This document shows, piece by piece, positions 17,099-25,959 of a DNA stretch of 38,109 bases. The position numbers and the translations under genes were made by a program. Source of the DNA: Mogibacterium sp. (GTDB taxonomy: Bacteria; Bacillota; Clostridia; Peptostreptococcales; Anaerovoracaceae); contig JAFRJV010000022.1 in assembly GCA_017432075.1 (NCBI GenBank), positions 1-38,109 on the forward strand. The letters run 5' to 3'. The stretch's first letter is position 1. Every line of letters begins with the position of its first letter. The notes under the pieces were generated by a model, which worked only from the letters and a program-made list of their open reading frames with translations, made no database searches and was not told where the DNA came from.

Positions 17099-18184
17099 AT
17101 GGCAGGTATTACATTCAAAAATGTTGTTAAGACATACGACAACGGAGTCACCGTTGTTCCGGATCTCAACCTCGAGATCAAGGACAAGGAGTTCGTGGTA
17201 CTGGTCGGTCCATCCGGATGCGGAAAATCGACGACGCTGAGAATGATCGCAGGCCTCGAATCCATCACTGACGGAGAACTGTACATAGGTGATCAGCTTA
17301 TGAACGCAGTTGCTCCAAAAAACAGAAACATCGCGATGGTGTTCCAGAACTATGCTTTGTATCCGCATCTGAGCGTTTACAAGAACATGACATTCGCTCT
17401 GGAGCTTGCAAAGGTTCCTAAGGACGAAATGAAGAAAAAGGTACAGTGGGCAGCGGAGATCCTCGGCCTCGAGCCTTATCTTGACAGAAAGCCGAAGGCT
17501 CTGTCAGGCGGTCAGAGACAGAGAGTAGCGCTCGGAAGAGCGATGGTGCGTGACCCTGAAGTATTCCTCCTGGATGAGCCTCTTTCGAATCTGGATGCAA
17601 AACTGAGGACAGAGATGAGATCGCAGATCAGCAAGCTGCATAAAAGGCTGGGTACAACATTCGTCTACGTAACTCACGATCAGACTGAGGCCATGACGAT
17701 GGGTGACCGCATCTGTGTAATGAAGGACGGCATAGTTCAGCAGTTCGATACACCTCAGAATCTATATGACCATCCGTGCAATCTTTTCGTAGCCGGATTC
17801 ATAGGTTCGCCTCAGATGAATTTCATCGATGCGCAGGTAAAGAAAACAAGCGGAGGATATGCTCTCTGCTTCGGAGATACCGAAATAACGGTAGACAGGC
17901 CTGAACTTGCATCGTATGAGGGAAAGACAGTCGTTCTCGGTGTAAGACCTGAAGATCTTCACGCCGAGCCGCAGTTCTTCGGAAAGAACAACGTGATCAA
18001 CGCATATATAGATCTGGATGAGATGATGGGCGCTGAGTCCTATCTCTATCTTGAGTATGCAGGCCAGAAGATGATCGCGAGAGTACCTGCGAGGTACGCA
18101 AAGAAGGCTGAAGAAAACATCGAACTTGCTATCGATGTTGAAACGATCCATCTGTTTGACAAGGAAACAGAAAAAGCGATCTGA
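17099..18184 (+). CDS. ABC sugar importer ATPase, MsiK/UgpC/MalK family
   Basis: This 361-residue cytoplasmic ATPase powers carbohydrate import. It has Walker A GPSGCGKST, the Q-loop in VFQNYALYP, signature LSGGQRQRVALGRA, Walker B VFLLDEP, and the H-loop in VTHDQTEAM. A C-terminal regulatory TOBE/OB domain of about 120 residues includes VLGVRPEDLH. The length fits MsiK-type subunits, which can serve several sugar importers. It is the last gene of the cellobiose-locus operon and is followed by a strong terminator. A complete transporter including its own ATPase is not universal, since many clostridial CUT1 clusters lack this subunit. Confidence 0.94.
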   Translation: MAGITFKNVVKTYDNGVTVVPDLNLEIKDKEFVVLVGPSGCGKSTTLRMIAGLESITDGELYIGDQLMNAVAPKNRNIAMVFQNYALYPHLSVYKNMTFALELAKVPKDEMKKKVQWAAEILGLEPYLDRKPKALSGGQRQRVALGRAMVRDPEVFLLDEPLSNLDAKLRTEMRSQISKLHKRLGTTFVYVTHDQTEAMTMGDRICVMKDGIVQQFDTPQNLYDHPCNLFVAGFIGSPQMNFIDAQVKKTSGGYALCFGDTEITVDRPELASYEGKTVVLGVRPEDLHAEPQFFGKNNVINAYIDLDEMMGAESYLYLEYAGQKMIARVPARYAKKAEENIELAIDVETIHLFDKETEKAI

Positions 18185-18201
18185 ATCATACAGTGATGCA
18201 C

Positions 18202-18230
18202 GGCCGGAGCTTGCTCCGGCCATTTGTTTT
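18202..18230 (+). terminator. Rho-independent terminator after the sugar importer operon
   Basis: GGCCGGAG and CTCCGGCC pair around a CTTG loop (18202-18221), followed by ATTTGTTTT. It separates the sugar importer from the ECF operon. Confidence 0.85.
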
Positions 18231-18314
18231 ATATTGCCAGCAGAACTGCAGGAATGATAAAATTATTACGTTATAAATATCGGACTAGTGAGATAAGAAA
18301 AAGGAGACAATCAA

Positions 18315-18860
18315 ATGAAAACAGTAAGAAATGTCGTTGCATCTGCTATACTGGCGGCGCTCGTATTCGTGCTGCTGCGTTTCGTGGCTATCCCGACACC
18401 TTTCCCTGATACAACACTGAGCATCTATGCAGCGGTAGTTGCTTTCTTTGCCGTTCTGTTCGGACCTGTTGTCGGATTCGTAGGAGGATTCCTCGGAAAC
18501 CTTCTCGTAGACCTCACCGCAGGATGGGGCGTATGGTGGACATGGGTAGTCGTAACAGGCCTTTATGGACTGTTCGTCGGACTCGGTTGCAAGGGTGTTG
18601 ACCTCGAAGACGGCGTATTCGGAAAGAAGGAACTCATCCGCTATATCATCGTATGCGTAGTCAGCTGCATCCTCTGCTGGGGAGTTATTGCACCTATCGG
18701 CGACATTCTGATTTATGCTGAACCTGCTAACCTTGTATTCATACAGGGACTGTTCGTCGGCCTCAGCGGAATGATCGCGTCGATCGTAGTCGGAGGCATA
18801 CTTTGCAAGGCATATGCTGCTTCCAAGGCACAGAAAGGATCCCTGACCAAGGAGGATTAA
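18315..18860 (+). CDS. ECF transporter substrate-specific (S) component, UPF0397-like
   Basis: This 181-residue membrane protein has about five to six hydrophobic segments. The N-terminus (TVRNVVASAILAALVFVLL, then IPTPFPDTTLSIYAAVVAFF) and the following LFGPVVGFVGGFLGN resemble the UPF0397 group of ECF S components, which capture a vitamin or other small molecule and dock on the EcfT/EcfA module. An AAAAGGAGA ribosome site precedes the ATG. The fused ATPase and T genes follow directly, so this is a group-I system with its own module. The 93 bp between the preceding terminator and this gene hold a weak TTGCCA/GATAAA pair but no recognisable riboswitch. Some UPF0397 proteins are annotated as riboflavin carriers. 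The SAM-hydrolase gene in the operon argues that the ligand may be different. Confidence 0.85.
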   Translation: MKTVRNVVASAILAALVFVLLRFVAIPTPFPDTTLSIYAAVVAFFAVLFGPVVGFVGGFLGNLLVDLTAGWGVWWTWVVVTGLYGLFVGLGCKGVDLEDGVFGKKELIRYIIVCVVSCILCWGVIAPIGDILIYAEPANLVFIQGLFVGLSGMIASIVVGGILCKAYAASKAQKGSLTKED

Positions 18861-18861
18861 T

Positions 18862-20574
18862 TTGGAAAGAGGAGAACCTATAATCGAATTCAGGGACTTC
18901 TCCTTCCAGTATAACGCGCAGATGGAGCCGACCCTCTATAACATCGATCTCACCATTCACAAAGGTGAGAAGGTGCTTATTGCGGGTCCTTCCGGATGCG
19001 GAAAGTCCACACTGGTGAACTGCATAAACGGTCTTATACCGTTTTCATATAAGGGAGAGATCAAAGGATCTCTGAAGATAAAAGGAGAGGAGAGCTCATC
19101 GCAGAGCATCTCCGGGATTTCAAATACTGTAGGTACGGTCCTTCAGGACAGTGATGCCCAGTTTATCGGCATGACTGTTCTGGAGGACATTGCTTTTGCG
19201 CTCGAAAATGAGTGCATAGTAAAAGATGAAATGACAGAGCGCGTACACAGGGCGGCAGAGATAGTGGGTATTTCCGATCACCTGGAATATGCTCCTACCG
19301 ATCTGTCAGGAGGCCAGAAGCAGCGTACGGGCATCGCGGGGATATTAGTCGACGATGTCGAGGTAATGCTCTTTGACGAGCCTCTCGCGAACCTCGATCC
19401 GGCGACAGGAAAGACAGCCATGGAGCTGATCGATGACGTGGCAGTAAAGACCGGAGCGACAGTCATTGTCGTAGAGCACCGTATAGAAGATGTGCTGCAC
19501 ATAGAGATGGACCGCATCATTCTCATGGAAAACGGAAGGATAGTCTTCGACGGAACTCCTGACGCACTTCTCTCATCGAATCTGCTCATCGAGGGCGGCA
19601 TAAGGGAACCTCTATACATCACAGCGCTCAAATACGCCGGGATAGAGATCACAGAAGACAAATTGCCGCACAGCATACGATCCATCAATCTGACATATGA
19701 AGACAAGAACCGGCTAAGAAGGTGGCATGAGAGCACACCGACAGTAAAGCCGGAACCAAAGACCGATACCATACTGGATATAAAGGATCTTGAGTTCGCA
19801 TATGAGGACAGGCCGCCTACGCTGAAGGGGGTAGAACTTGAAGTGCACAGAGGCGAGCTGATGGCTATAGTCGGCCGTAACGGGGCAGGCAAATCGACAC
19901 TTGCCAAAGTGGTTTGCCGCTTTGAGAAGGACTGCACCGGCTCAATGGAACTGATGGGCGAGGACCTGCTGACATTAAGCATCAAGGAATGCGCGGACAG
20001 AGTCGGTTACGTCATGCAGAACCCTAATCAGATGATCTCAAAAACCATGATATTCGATGAGATCGCGCTTGGACTCAAGCTCAGAGGACTTGATGAAGAG
20101 GCGATCAGGGATAAGGTCGAAAGCGTCATGAAGATCTGCGGCCTCTATGAGTTCCGCAACTGGCCGATCTCCGCTCTCTCGTACGGACAGAAAAAGAGAG
20201 TAACTATCGCGTCCATACTCGCGCTGGATCCGGATATCATCATTCTCGATGAGCCGACTGCCGGCCAGGACTTCAGGCATTACACTGACATAATGGAGTT
20301 CCTCAAGGATATCAACTCGAGGGGCATTACAATAATAATGATCACACATGACATGCACCTCATGCTCGAATACGCGGAGAGGGCACTTGTGTTTACTGAC
20401 GGACGCATAATCGCGGACGATACTTCAGCTGCGATACTGACAAATCCTGCTATAACTGAAAAAGCGTCGCTCAAGGAGACCTCGCTGTATCATCTGGCCC
20501 TGATGTGCGGTATCGATGATCCTTCGGAGTTCGTACAGCACTTCATCAATTACGACAGGGAGGTGCGCGCATGA
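18862..20574 (+). CDS. ECF transporter double ATPase (fused EcfA-EcfA')
   Basis: This 570-residue protein has two complete ABC ATPase domains in tandem. Domain 1 (about 5-245) has GPSGCGKST, signature LSGGQKQRTGIAGI and Walker B VMLFDEPL. Domain 2 (about 295-530) has GRNGAGKST, signature LSYGQKKRVTIASI (Tyr replaces the first Gly of the canonical LSGGQ) and Walker B IIILDEPTAGQD. It energises the ECF importer. I use the TTG at 18862, which has AAGGAGG 5-6 bases upstream and lies 1 bp after the S-component stop. It overlaps the EcfT gene by 4 bp (ATGA). Fusion of the two ATPases is known in ECF systems of the YkoD type. Confidence 0.93.
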   Translation: MERGEPIIEFRDFSFQYNAQMEPTLYNIDLTIHKGEKVLIAGPSGCGKSTLVNCINGLIPFSYKGEIKGSLKIKGEESSSQSISGISNTVGTVLQDSDAQFIGMTVLEDIAFALENECIVKDEMTERVHRAAEIVGISDHLEYAPTDLSGGQKQRTGIAGILVDDVEVMLFDEPLANLDPATGKTAMELIDDVAVKTGATVIVVEHRIEDVLHIEMDRIILMENGRIVFDGTPDALLSSNLLIEGGIREPLYITALKYAGIEITEDKLPHSIRSINLTYEDKNRLRRWHESTPTVKPEPKTDTILDIKDLEFAYEDRPPTLKGVELEVHRGELMAIVGRNGAGKSTLAKVVCRFEKDCTGSMELMGEDLLTLSIKECADRVGYVMQNPNQMISKTMIFDEIALGLKLRGLDEEAIRDKVESVMKICGLYEFRNWPISALSYGQKKRVTIASILALDPDIIILDEPTAGQDFRHYTDIMEFLKDINSRGITIIMITHDMHLMLEYAERALVFTDGRIIADDTSAAILTNPAITEKASLKETSLYHLALMCGIDDPSEFVQHFINYDREVRA

Positions 20575-21395
20575 AGCTGTTAAACTACATCGAGCGCAAG
20601 TCACCTGTACACAGCCTGAACGGCGCATCAAAGCTGTTCTGCCTGCTTATGTGGATCTGCTCCACGATGATCACTTTCAATACGCCATTTTTGCTGGGAG
20701 CTACCATACTCGGTGCTGTGGCGTTCAAGCTGTCGAGACTCAAACTCTCTGAGCAGAAAGGCCTGCTGTACTTCCTGCTCTGCTTCATGCTTCTGAATGC
20801 GCTGCTGATTTATATATTCAATCCGGAGCGCGGAGTTGAGCTTTACGGTACGAGAAACCTGATCGTTCAGATATGGGGAAGGTTCACCATAACCAAGGAA
20901 CAGCTGCTCTATCAGTTCAATGTAATACTCAAATATCTGTCGACCATACCGATCATCCTGGTGTTTATCGGATCGACGCAGCCAAGTGAGCTGGCAGCGT
21001 CCATGAACAAAATAGGCATCCCATACGGTTTCAGTTACTCATTCGCTCTTGCGCTGAGATACATTCCTGATACAGTTTCATCTTTCATAGACATCTCGAG
21101 ATGCCAGCAGGCAAGAGGTATCGAAATGAGCAACAAGGAGAGCCTCATGAAACGCATCAGGGCTGCAGCTGCGCTGGTGCTCCCGCTCATTCTCGGGAGC
21201 GTCGAACAGATAGAAGTGATAACCAACGCGATGGAGCTCCGTAAATTCGGTACGCAGAAGAGGAGAACATGGATAATGTCAAGGCCGTTTAAGGCAGGCG
21301 ATTATCTGACCATCGCTATCGGCATTGGAATGATGGCTTTCGTTATAACCTATAACGTGATCAACGGAAGCCGCTTCTGGAATCCATTTACATAG
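20571..21395 (+). CDS. ECF transporter transmembrane (T) component
   Basis: This 274-residue EcfT-type protein links the S component to the ATPases. Several hydrophobic helices are followed by a cytoplasmic coupling region with the Ala-Arg-Gly motif in RCQQARGIEM. The second expected motif is changed to AMELRKFGTQ. The start overlaps the ATPase stop (ATGA). After 20 bp comes the SAM hydrolase gene. Together with the preceding two genes it forms a full ECF importer. Confidence 0.92.
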   Translation: MKLLNYIERKSPVHSLNGASKLFCLLMWICSTMITFNTPFLLGATILGAVAFKLSRLKLSEQKGLLYFLLCFMLLNALLIYIFNPERGVELYGTRNLIVQIWGRFTITKEQLLYQFNVILKYLSTIPIILVFIGSTQPSELAASMNKIGIPYGFSYSFALALRYIPDTVSSFIDISRCQQARGIEMSNKESLMKRIRAAAALVLPLILGSVEQIEVITNAMELRKFGTQKRRTWIMSRPFKAGDYLTIAIGIGMMAFVITYNVINGSRFWNPFT

Positions 21396-21415
21396 TATAA
21401 CGGGAGGTTTATGAA

Positions 21416-22294
21416 ATGAAACCAACTGTAGTACTCCAGACGGACTTCGGCAACGGAGGCGGAGGCGTGATGGCGGGAGTCATCAGGTCTGTCGATCCCG
21501 AAGTCCCGGTATATGATTTTGACCACTTTATAGAGGCTTTCAACACGATAGCTGCTTCGGCGAGCCTCAGCGGCGCCGTGCCTTACTGGCCGTCCGGAAC
21601 GGTATTCGTTTCGGTAGTCGATCCCGGAGTCGGTACAGAGAGAAGATCGTGCGTTGCAAAGCTGGACAACGGCAGTTATATCGTCACACCTGACAACGGA
21701 ACACTCACCATGCTCAAAGACATGGTAACGGAGGTGCGCCGGATAGATGAGAGCATAAACAGGCTGCCGGGAAGCGAAAACTGCTACATATACCATGGAC
21801 GTGATGTCTATTCATATACTGCCGCAAGGCTCGCTTCCGGTGTGATCAGCTATGAGGAAGTAGGACCGGAATACCCGGTATCCGAGATCGTGATGCATAC
21901 ACTCACAAACGTGGAGACTGTAGTCCGCAAGGACTATGCACACGCCGGTTTCTACGACATGGAGAAGGCCTTCGGCTGTCTCAGGGTCAACATAACAACA
22001 AAGGAGTTCCAGGATATCGGAGGATTCCGTTATGGTGACAGGATCCATCTCGTCATAAGCGACGGACACAAGCCTATCTATGACGGGATCTGCTATTATG
22101 ACAAGACATTCGGACTTGCTCCTAAAGGGGAAGCGTTCGTATGCGGAGACATACAGGCGGGAGAAGGGCAGACGCTGAGATTCAATCTGAATCACGACAA
22201 CTTCTTCGACAGATACGCACCTGAACTGAACGACGGTCTTGGGGCGGCCAAAGACTATTCATTTACAGCGACACCGTGGGAAGGAGACGCGTAA
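21416..22294 (+). CDS. SAM hydroxide adenosyltransferase (SAM hydrolase, DUF62 family)
   Basis: This 292-residue protein belongs to the DUF62/SAM-dependent halogenase-like family, whose non-halogenating members split S-adenosylmethionine with water into adenosine and methionine. The catalytic Asp-Arg-His triad of the hydrolase branch is visible: Asp69 and Arg76 in VVDPGVGTER, and His127 in YHGRD. TPDNGTLTML and the N-terminal LQTDFG also match. The length fits a two-domain protein. Its place directly behind a complete ECF importer, with a GGGAGG ribosome site, implies one operon. DUF62 genes are known to occur beside ECF genes, but why is not settled. Either an adenosine- or methionine-related ligand or SAM turnover control would fit. 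Confidence 0.88.
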   Translation: MKPTVVLQTDFGNGGGGVMAGVIRSVDPEVPVYDFDHFIEAFNTIAASASLSGAVPYWPSGTVFVSVVDPGVGTERRSCVAKLDNGSYIVTPDNGTLTMLKDMVTEVRRIDESINRLPGSENCYIYHGRDVYSYTAARLASGVISYEEVGPEYPVSEIVMHTLTNVETVVRKDYAHAGFYDMEKAFGCLRVNITTKEFQDIGGFRYGDRIHLVISDGHKPIYDGICYYDKTFGLAPKGEAFVCGDIQAGEGQTLRFNLNHDNFFDRYAPELNDGLGAAKDYSFTATPWEGDA

Positions 22295-22305
22295 AAAACA
22301 GCTAC

Positions 22306-23202
22306 ATGGAAAAAGGTATTGGAAAAGAGAAAACAGCATACAGATTCTGGGCGGAGATGCTTATAGTGATACAGTCTCTGGTCTACGGATTCGGAGACCC
22401 GATTTCCAAGATCGCATTTGAAATCGTACCGGTCTATTCAATGATGACGGTGCGCTATACAATAGCGTTCCTGTTTTGTATCGCTGTTTTCGGAAAGCGT
22501 ATAGTCCGCACTGTAAAAAGCGCACCGCTAAAGAGCTGGCTCATACCGGGGATATGTATTGGCATGAGCTATGTGCTCAACAATATTGCCCTGAGCATGA
22601 CGGAAGCGACTTCGGTAGCTTTTCTGAGATCGCTCGCGGTAGTCATGACTCCTGCGCTTGCATTCATTGCTTACAGAAAGAGATACAGGTGGCAGCATAT
22701 CGTAGCGCAGATACTCGTGCTGCCCGGCATGTACCTGCTGTGCGTAAGAGGGGGACTGTCGGGATTCGGCGCCGGAGAGATACTGGCTCTTTTTGCAGCC
22801 GCTCTTGTGGCAGCTACACTGGTATTCACAGGCAGATTTCTTGATAAGGTCGATCCGGTCTCTATGACTGCGCTTCAGGCAGGCTGCTCTGCAGTGATAG
22901 CATTTGCGGGAAGTCTGATTGTAGAGGGCGGAGTCCATGCCGGTTCGGCAACCCCGAAAGCATGGCTCATTATTCTGTATCTGGCCATACTGTGTACATT
23001 CCTGGGATATCTGCTGCAGAACCTCGCACTCACGAGGATAAGCGACAGGGAGGTAGCGCTGCTTCAGAGTCTCTGCCCGGTAATGACCGCGCTGTTTTCG
23101 TTCATACTTCTCGGTGAAAAACTGTCCGCAGCCGGCATCGCCGGTGCGGTGATCATAATAGTCTGCATTTCGGCATCAGCTCTGATAAAGGACGAAGGAT
23201 AA
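22306..23202 (+). CDS. EamA/DMT-superfamily metabolite transporter
   Basis: This 298-residue membrane protein has ten hydrophobic segments in two EamA repeats. The first helices include SLVYGFGDPISKIAFEIVPV, and the second repeat ends with 'LALTRISDREVALLQSLCPV' and then LGEKLSAAGIAGAVIII, typical of the family. DMT proteins export or import small metabolites such as amino acids or nucleotide sugars. I choose the ATG at 22306. An in-frame GTG at 22276 inside the preceding gene would add ten residues. Neither has an ideally spaced ribosome site (AAGGAG at 22281 is 19 bases from the ATG), so it may rely on translational coupling. It sits between the SAM hydrolase and dehydratase genes in a compact operon. 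The substrate is unknown. Confidence 0.85.
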   Translation: MEKGIGKEKTAYRFWAEMLIVIQSLVYGFGDPISKIAFEIVPVYSMMTVRYTIAFLFCIAVFGKRIVRTVKSAPLKSWLIPGICIGMSYVLNNIALSMTEATSVAFLRSLAVVMTPALAFIAYRKRYRWQHIVAQILVLPGMYLLCVRGGLSGFGAGEILALFAAALVAATLVFTGRFLDKVDPVSMTALQAGCSAVIAFAGSLIVEGGVHAGSATPKAWLIILYLAILCTFLGYLLQNLALTRISDREVALLQSLCPVMTALFSFILLGEKLSAAGIAGAVIIIVCISASALIKDEG

Positions 23203-23210
23203 CTGATACT

Positions 23211-24407
23211 ATGAAAGATCTTAGGCACATCCACTTCTATGAAGATCTCCTGGAGCAGACAGCGAATGAGCTCGTGCTGCAGGAGAAAGAAGCAGGAGGA
23301 GTAGCTGCGGGGTACACATGCTATTATGTGCCTGAAGTTCTTCTCAACTGCGGAAAAGCTTTTTCCGTACGCCTGCGCGCGCCTAACACAGGTTCGCTCG
23401 ACATCAGTCAGTACTACATGTCGAGCTTTATCTGCGGCTATACGCGCGCTCTTTTTGAGCGTGCATTTGAAGGCGGAATGAACTATCTGGATTTTTATGC
23501 CAGTTCCGACACATGCCAGCAGATGGTAAGAGTGATCGAGAATATACGCGATCTCGAACTCATTAATAACCCCCGTTTTGGCTGGGGTATAATAGATGCT
23601 CCGCTCAAGATCAGCCCTCACGGCAACAGGCTCTACACCGAACAGATCAGGGAACACATACTTAGACCTCTCTCAGAGAAATACGGTGTGGATGTCTCCG
23701 ATGAAGCCATCCGGGCGGCTGTAAAAGAGCATAACGAGATGTGTGCAATATTTGAGGAGATCTCAGAACTCAGAAAAGAGGACAACCCGAGGATCACTCC
23801 GAGGGAATTTCATATATTATCGCTGATAAGCTATGCCAGCCCGACTTCGCGCATACTTCCTTATCTGCGTGAGACCCTTGAGGACCTCCGCACGAGGGAA
23901 GCCGATGCGGAGAACCGCTGGAGGGCGCGCGTCGTGGTGGTAGGCAGCGAGCTGGATGACTACGGGTTTTCCGAGATCATGGAGAACGCGCGCTGCTACG
24001 TTGCGGCTGACAGATACTGCTTCGGATCCATACCCGGCAGGCAGCAAATCCCGCTCACTGAAGATGAACCCGCGCTGGATCAGGTTTGCCGCTTTTATCT
24101 GGAGACCAATCAGTGCCCGCGATTCATGTCTCAGGAGAAGATCATGCAGCGGCGCGACACCATACGAGATCTTGTCCGCGAATACAAAGCAGACGGCATA
24201 GTGATAGAACAGGCCAAATTCTGCGACTTCTGGGGCTATGAACGTACGCTCAACACTCAGGTGCTGCAGGAGGAATACGGCATCCCGACTCTCGGGATCG
24301 ACCGTGAGTATGTAGTGAGAGGTTCCGGTCAGCTTGCCACACGCATGCAGGCATTTGTTGAGAGCCTTGAGATAAAGAAGCTTCAGAAAGGAGGCGGCAC
24401 TAAATGA
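23211..24407 (+). CDS. 2-hydroxyacyl-CoA dehydratase family subunit (HgdB/FldC-like)
   Basis: This 398-residue protein belongs to the D-component family of 2-hydroxyacyl-CoA dehydratases and benzoyl-CoA reductases. Those are iron-sulfur enzymes that remove water or reduce rings through ketyl radicals in strict anaerobes. Three cysteines lie where cluster ligands are expected: Cys102 in SSDTCQQ, Cys302 in NQCPRF and Cys338 in AKFCDFW. It overlaps the second subunit gene by 4 bp (ATGA), so the two should form a heterodimer. The usual ATP-dependent activator (HgdC/FldI type) and CoA-transferase are absent from this window. The ribosome site before the ATG at 23211 is weak (AAGGA, overlapping the end of the transporter gene). 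The substrate is unknown. A reductase or double-cubane role is also possible. Confidence 0.82.
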   Translation: MKDLRHIHFYEDLLEQTANELVLQEKEAGGVAAGYTCYYVPEVLLNCGKAFSVRLRAPNTGSLDISQYYMSSFICGYTRALFERAFEGGMNYLDFYASSDTCQQMVRVIENIRDLELINNPRFGWGIIDAPLKISPHGNRLYTEQIREHILRPLSEKYGVDVSDEAIRAAVKEHNEMCAIFEEISELRKEDNPRITPREFHILSLISYASPTSRILPYLRETLEDLRTREADAENRWRARVVVVGSELDDYGFSEIMENARCYVAADRYCFGSIPGRQQIPLTEDEPALDQVCRFYLETNQCPRFMSQEKIMQRRDTIRDLVREYKADGIVIEQAKFCDFWGYERTLNTQVLQEEYGIPTLGIDREYVVRGSGQLATRMQAFVESLEIKKLQKGGGTK

Positions 24408-25948
24408 AAAAGAAAAAAGGTGCAGCTGATAATCTGAAAAACAAGACTGCGATCCAGAAGCACCGGGAGTGGCGCGGCGGACTCGATACTGCCTACGACT
24501 ATATGCAATGGTGCCGACTCTGGGGAATACTCATAAAATGGGCAGCTTCACATCCGGTGCAGAATGTCAGGGCTTTGTTCAGATACCGCTGGATGTTCTC
24601 ATACCTGACGGTGCCGTCGTTCTTCGACAGGCTCTGCGAGGGGCAGAGAGGCGCAGGACTCAGGGGAGCAAGGAACAACCTCAACTACCTCGCAAGTGAC
24701 GTCACAAAAACGCTTACTACGATCTTCAGCGCCGACATGCACCTGCATCCGGGCAGCAAAAAGGCGGAAGATCTGAACAAAAGAATAATCTGTGTTGACG
24801 AGCTGCTGCCAAACCTGCTCGGCAAGGGATTTCCGGACTGCAAGATGATACTGTTCCAGGAATACCCGATGTACCTGCCGTCGCTGATCAATCAGCACAG
24901 TCCGGTCCATTATATAGAACAGTCCGAGCTTTACGGGCTCCCTGCAGACGTCTGTCCGCTCCCGTCATTCGAGGCGGGTCTGGCCATCGAGGACGACTTC
25001 CCGAAGATAGGCTGCTGCATGCTTACATCAAACATGCCTTGCGACGGCAGCATCATGACAACGATGCTCCAGGAGCGCCGTATAGGCCTGCCGTCCCAGG
25101 TGCTGAACGTGCCGCTTCGCTGGAAGGAAGATGAAGTGCAGGAATATGCGGTCGAAGAGATCAGGTCTGCAATAGCGTTCCTCGAGGAACATACCGGACA
25201 AAAGTTCGACTGGGATGCCTTCAAAGAGGGATGTGAGATCTGGAACAGACAGAACGAGTGCAAGTTTGAGAAATGGGATATGAACCGTACGGACATACCG
25301 CCTCATACCGGATCATCTGCGTGGCTTTACAGGATATTCGAACATCAGGCTGTCGCCGGAGAACCTCTGGCTCTTAAGAACGACCTCAGGGTGAACAGAA
25401 TTCTGCGAAAGCAGGTTGCTGCCGGCAAGTGCCCAAAGACCATACGCCACCGTGCTGTATTGTGGAACACACCGTGCAACAACTATGCCAACTTCAACAA
25501 CTGGCTGCTCAACTGTTGGGGCATTGAGTCAGTCTGCGAGATGATCGACATACATGGCACCGATCTTATCGACACAAGCAGCCGGGAAAGCATGCTGCGC
25601 GGTCTAGCAGATCATTATCAGACGTCAACTATGCGTGCCCATACAAAGGGCGGCAGCGAGGTGATGCTGGACAGCCTCTGGGAGAAGTACGAAGAGTACA
25701 ACGCAGATATGATAATAATGTTCGACCAGATATCCTGCAAAGGCGTCGGAGCCATAAACGGACTCTTTGAAGAAGGTGCCATGAAGCGCGGAATACCGAT
25801 GGTACGCGTGAGGCAGGATCTGATGGATCCTACATCCATCACACGGCGCGAGATGCGTAATGATGTGAACATATTTATGCAGAGTGTAATGAAAGAAGAG
25901 CCTGTCGATGCCACACTGGTGGACTTTGATGATGATGAAAGCTGGTAG
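24404..25948 (+). CDS. Second 2-hydroxyacyl-CoA dehydratase family subunit
   Basis: This 514-residue partner of the preceding subunit is longer than the usual 380-430 residues because of a basic, Lys-rich N-terminal extension and extra segments. Family features include Cys213 in SNMPCDGS (the classic CD motif), AVLWNTPCNNY (Cys358), the 'HGTDLIDTSS' region, and Cys445 in FDQISCKGVGA. These three cysteines probably hold a cluster. The C-terminus is acidic (DFDDDESW). An AAAGGAGG ribosome site lies within the end of the preceding gene, and the start overlaps its stop. It is followed 11 bp later by a small membrane-protein gene. The chemistry is expected to be radical-based dehydration or reduction of an acyl-CoA, but the substrate is not evident. 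Confidence 0.8.
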   Translation: MKKKKGAADNLKNKTAIQKHREWRGGLDTAYDYMQWCRLWGILIKWAASHPVQNVRALFRYRWMFSYLTVPSFFDRLCEGQRGAGLRGARNNLNYLASDVTKTLTTIFSADMHLHPGSKKAEDLNKRIICVDELLPNLLGKGFPDCKMILFQEYPMYLPSLINQHSPVHYIEQSELYGLPADVCPLPSFEAGLAIEDDFPKIGCCMLTSNMPCDGSIMTTMLQERRIGLPSQVLNVPLRWKEDEVQEYAVEEIRSAIAFLEEHTGQKFDWDAFKEGCEIWNRQNECKFEKWDMNRTDIPPHTGSSAWLYRIFEHQAVAGEPLALKNDLRVNRILRKQVAAGKCPKTIRHRAVLWNTPCNNYANFNNWLLNCWGIESVCEMIDIHGTDLIDTSSRESMLRGLADHYQTSTMRAHTKGGSEVMLDSLWEKYEEYNADMIIMFDQISCKGVGAINGLFEEGAMKRGIPMVRVRQDLMDPTSITRREMRNDVNIFMQSVMKEEPVDATLVDFDDDESW

Positions 25949-25959
25949 GGAGGATCACC

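Noticed and set aside
16508-17368. 286-codon minus-strand frame across the permease and ATPase genes
   Set aside because: It spans two clear genes on the other strand. Its Tyr/Cys/His-rich translation is typical of an antisense shadow.
18222-18314. Riboswitch upstream of the ECF S-component gene
   Set aside because: Only about 85-93 bases are available after the terminator. I see no conserved RFN, THI, cobalamin, SAM or purine riboswitch core.
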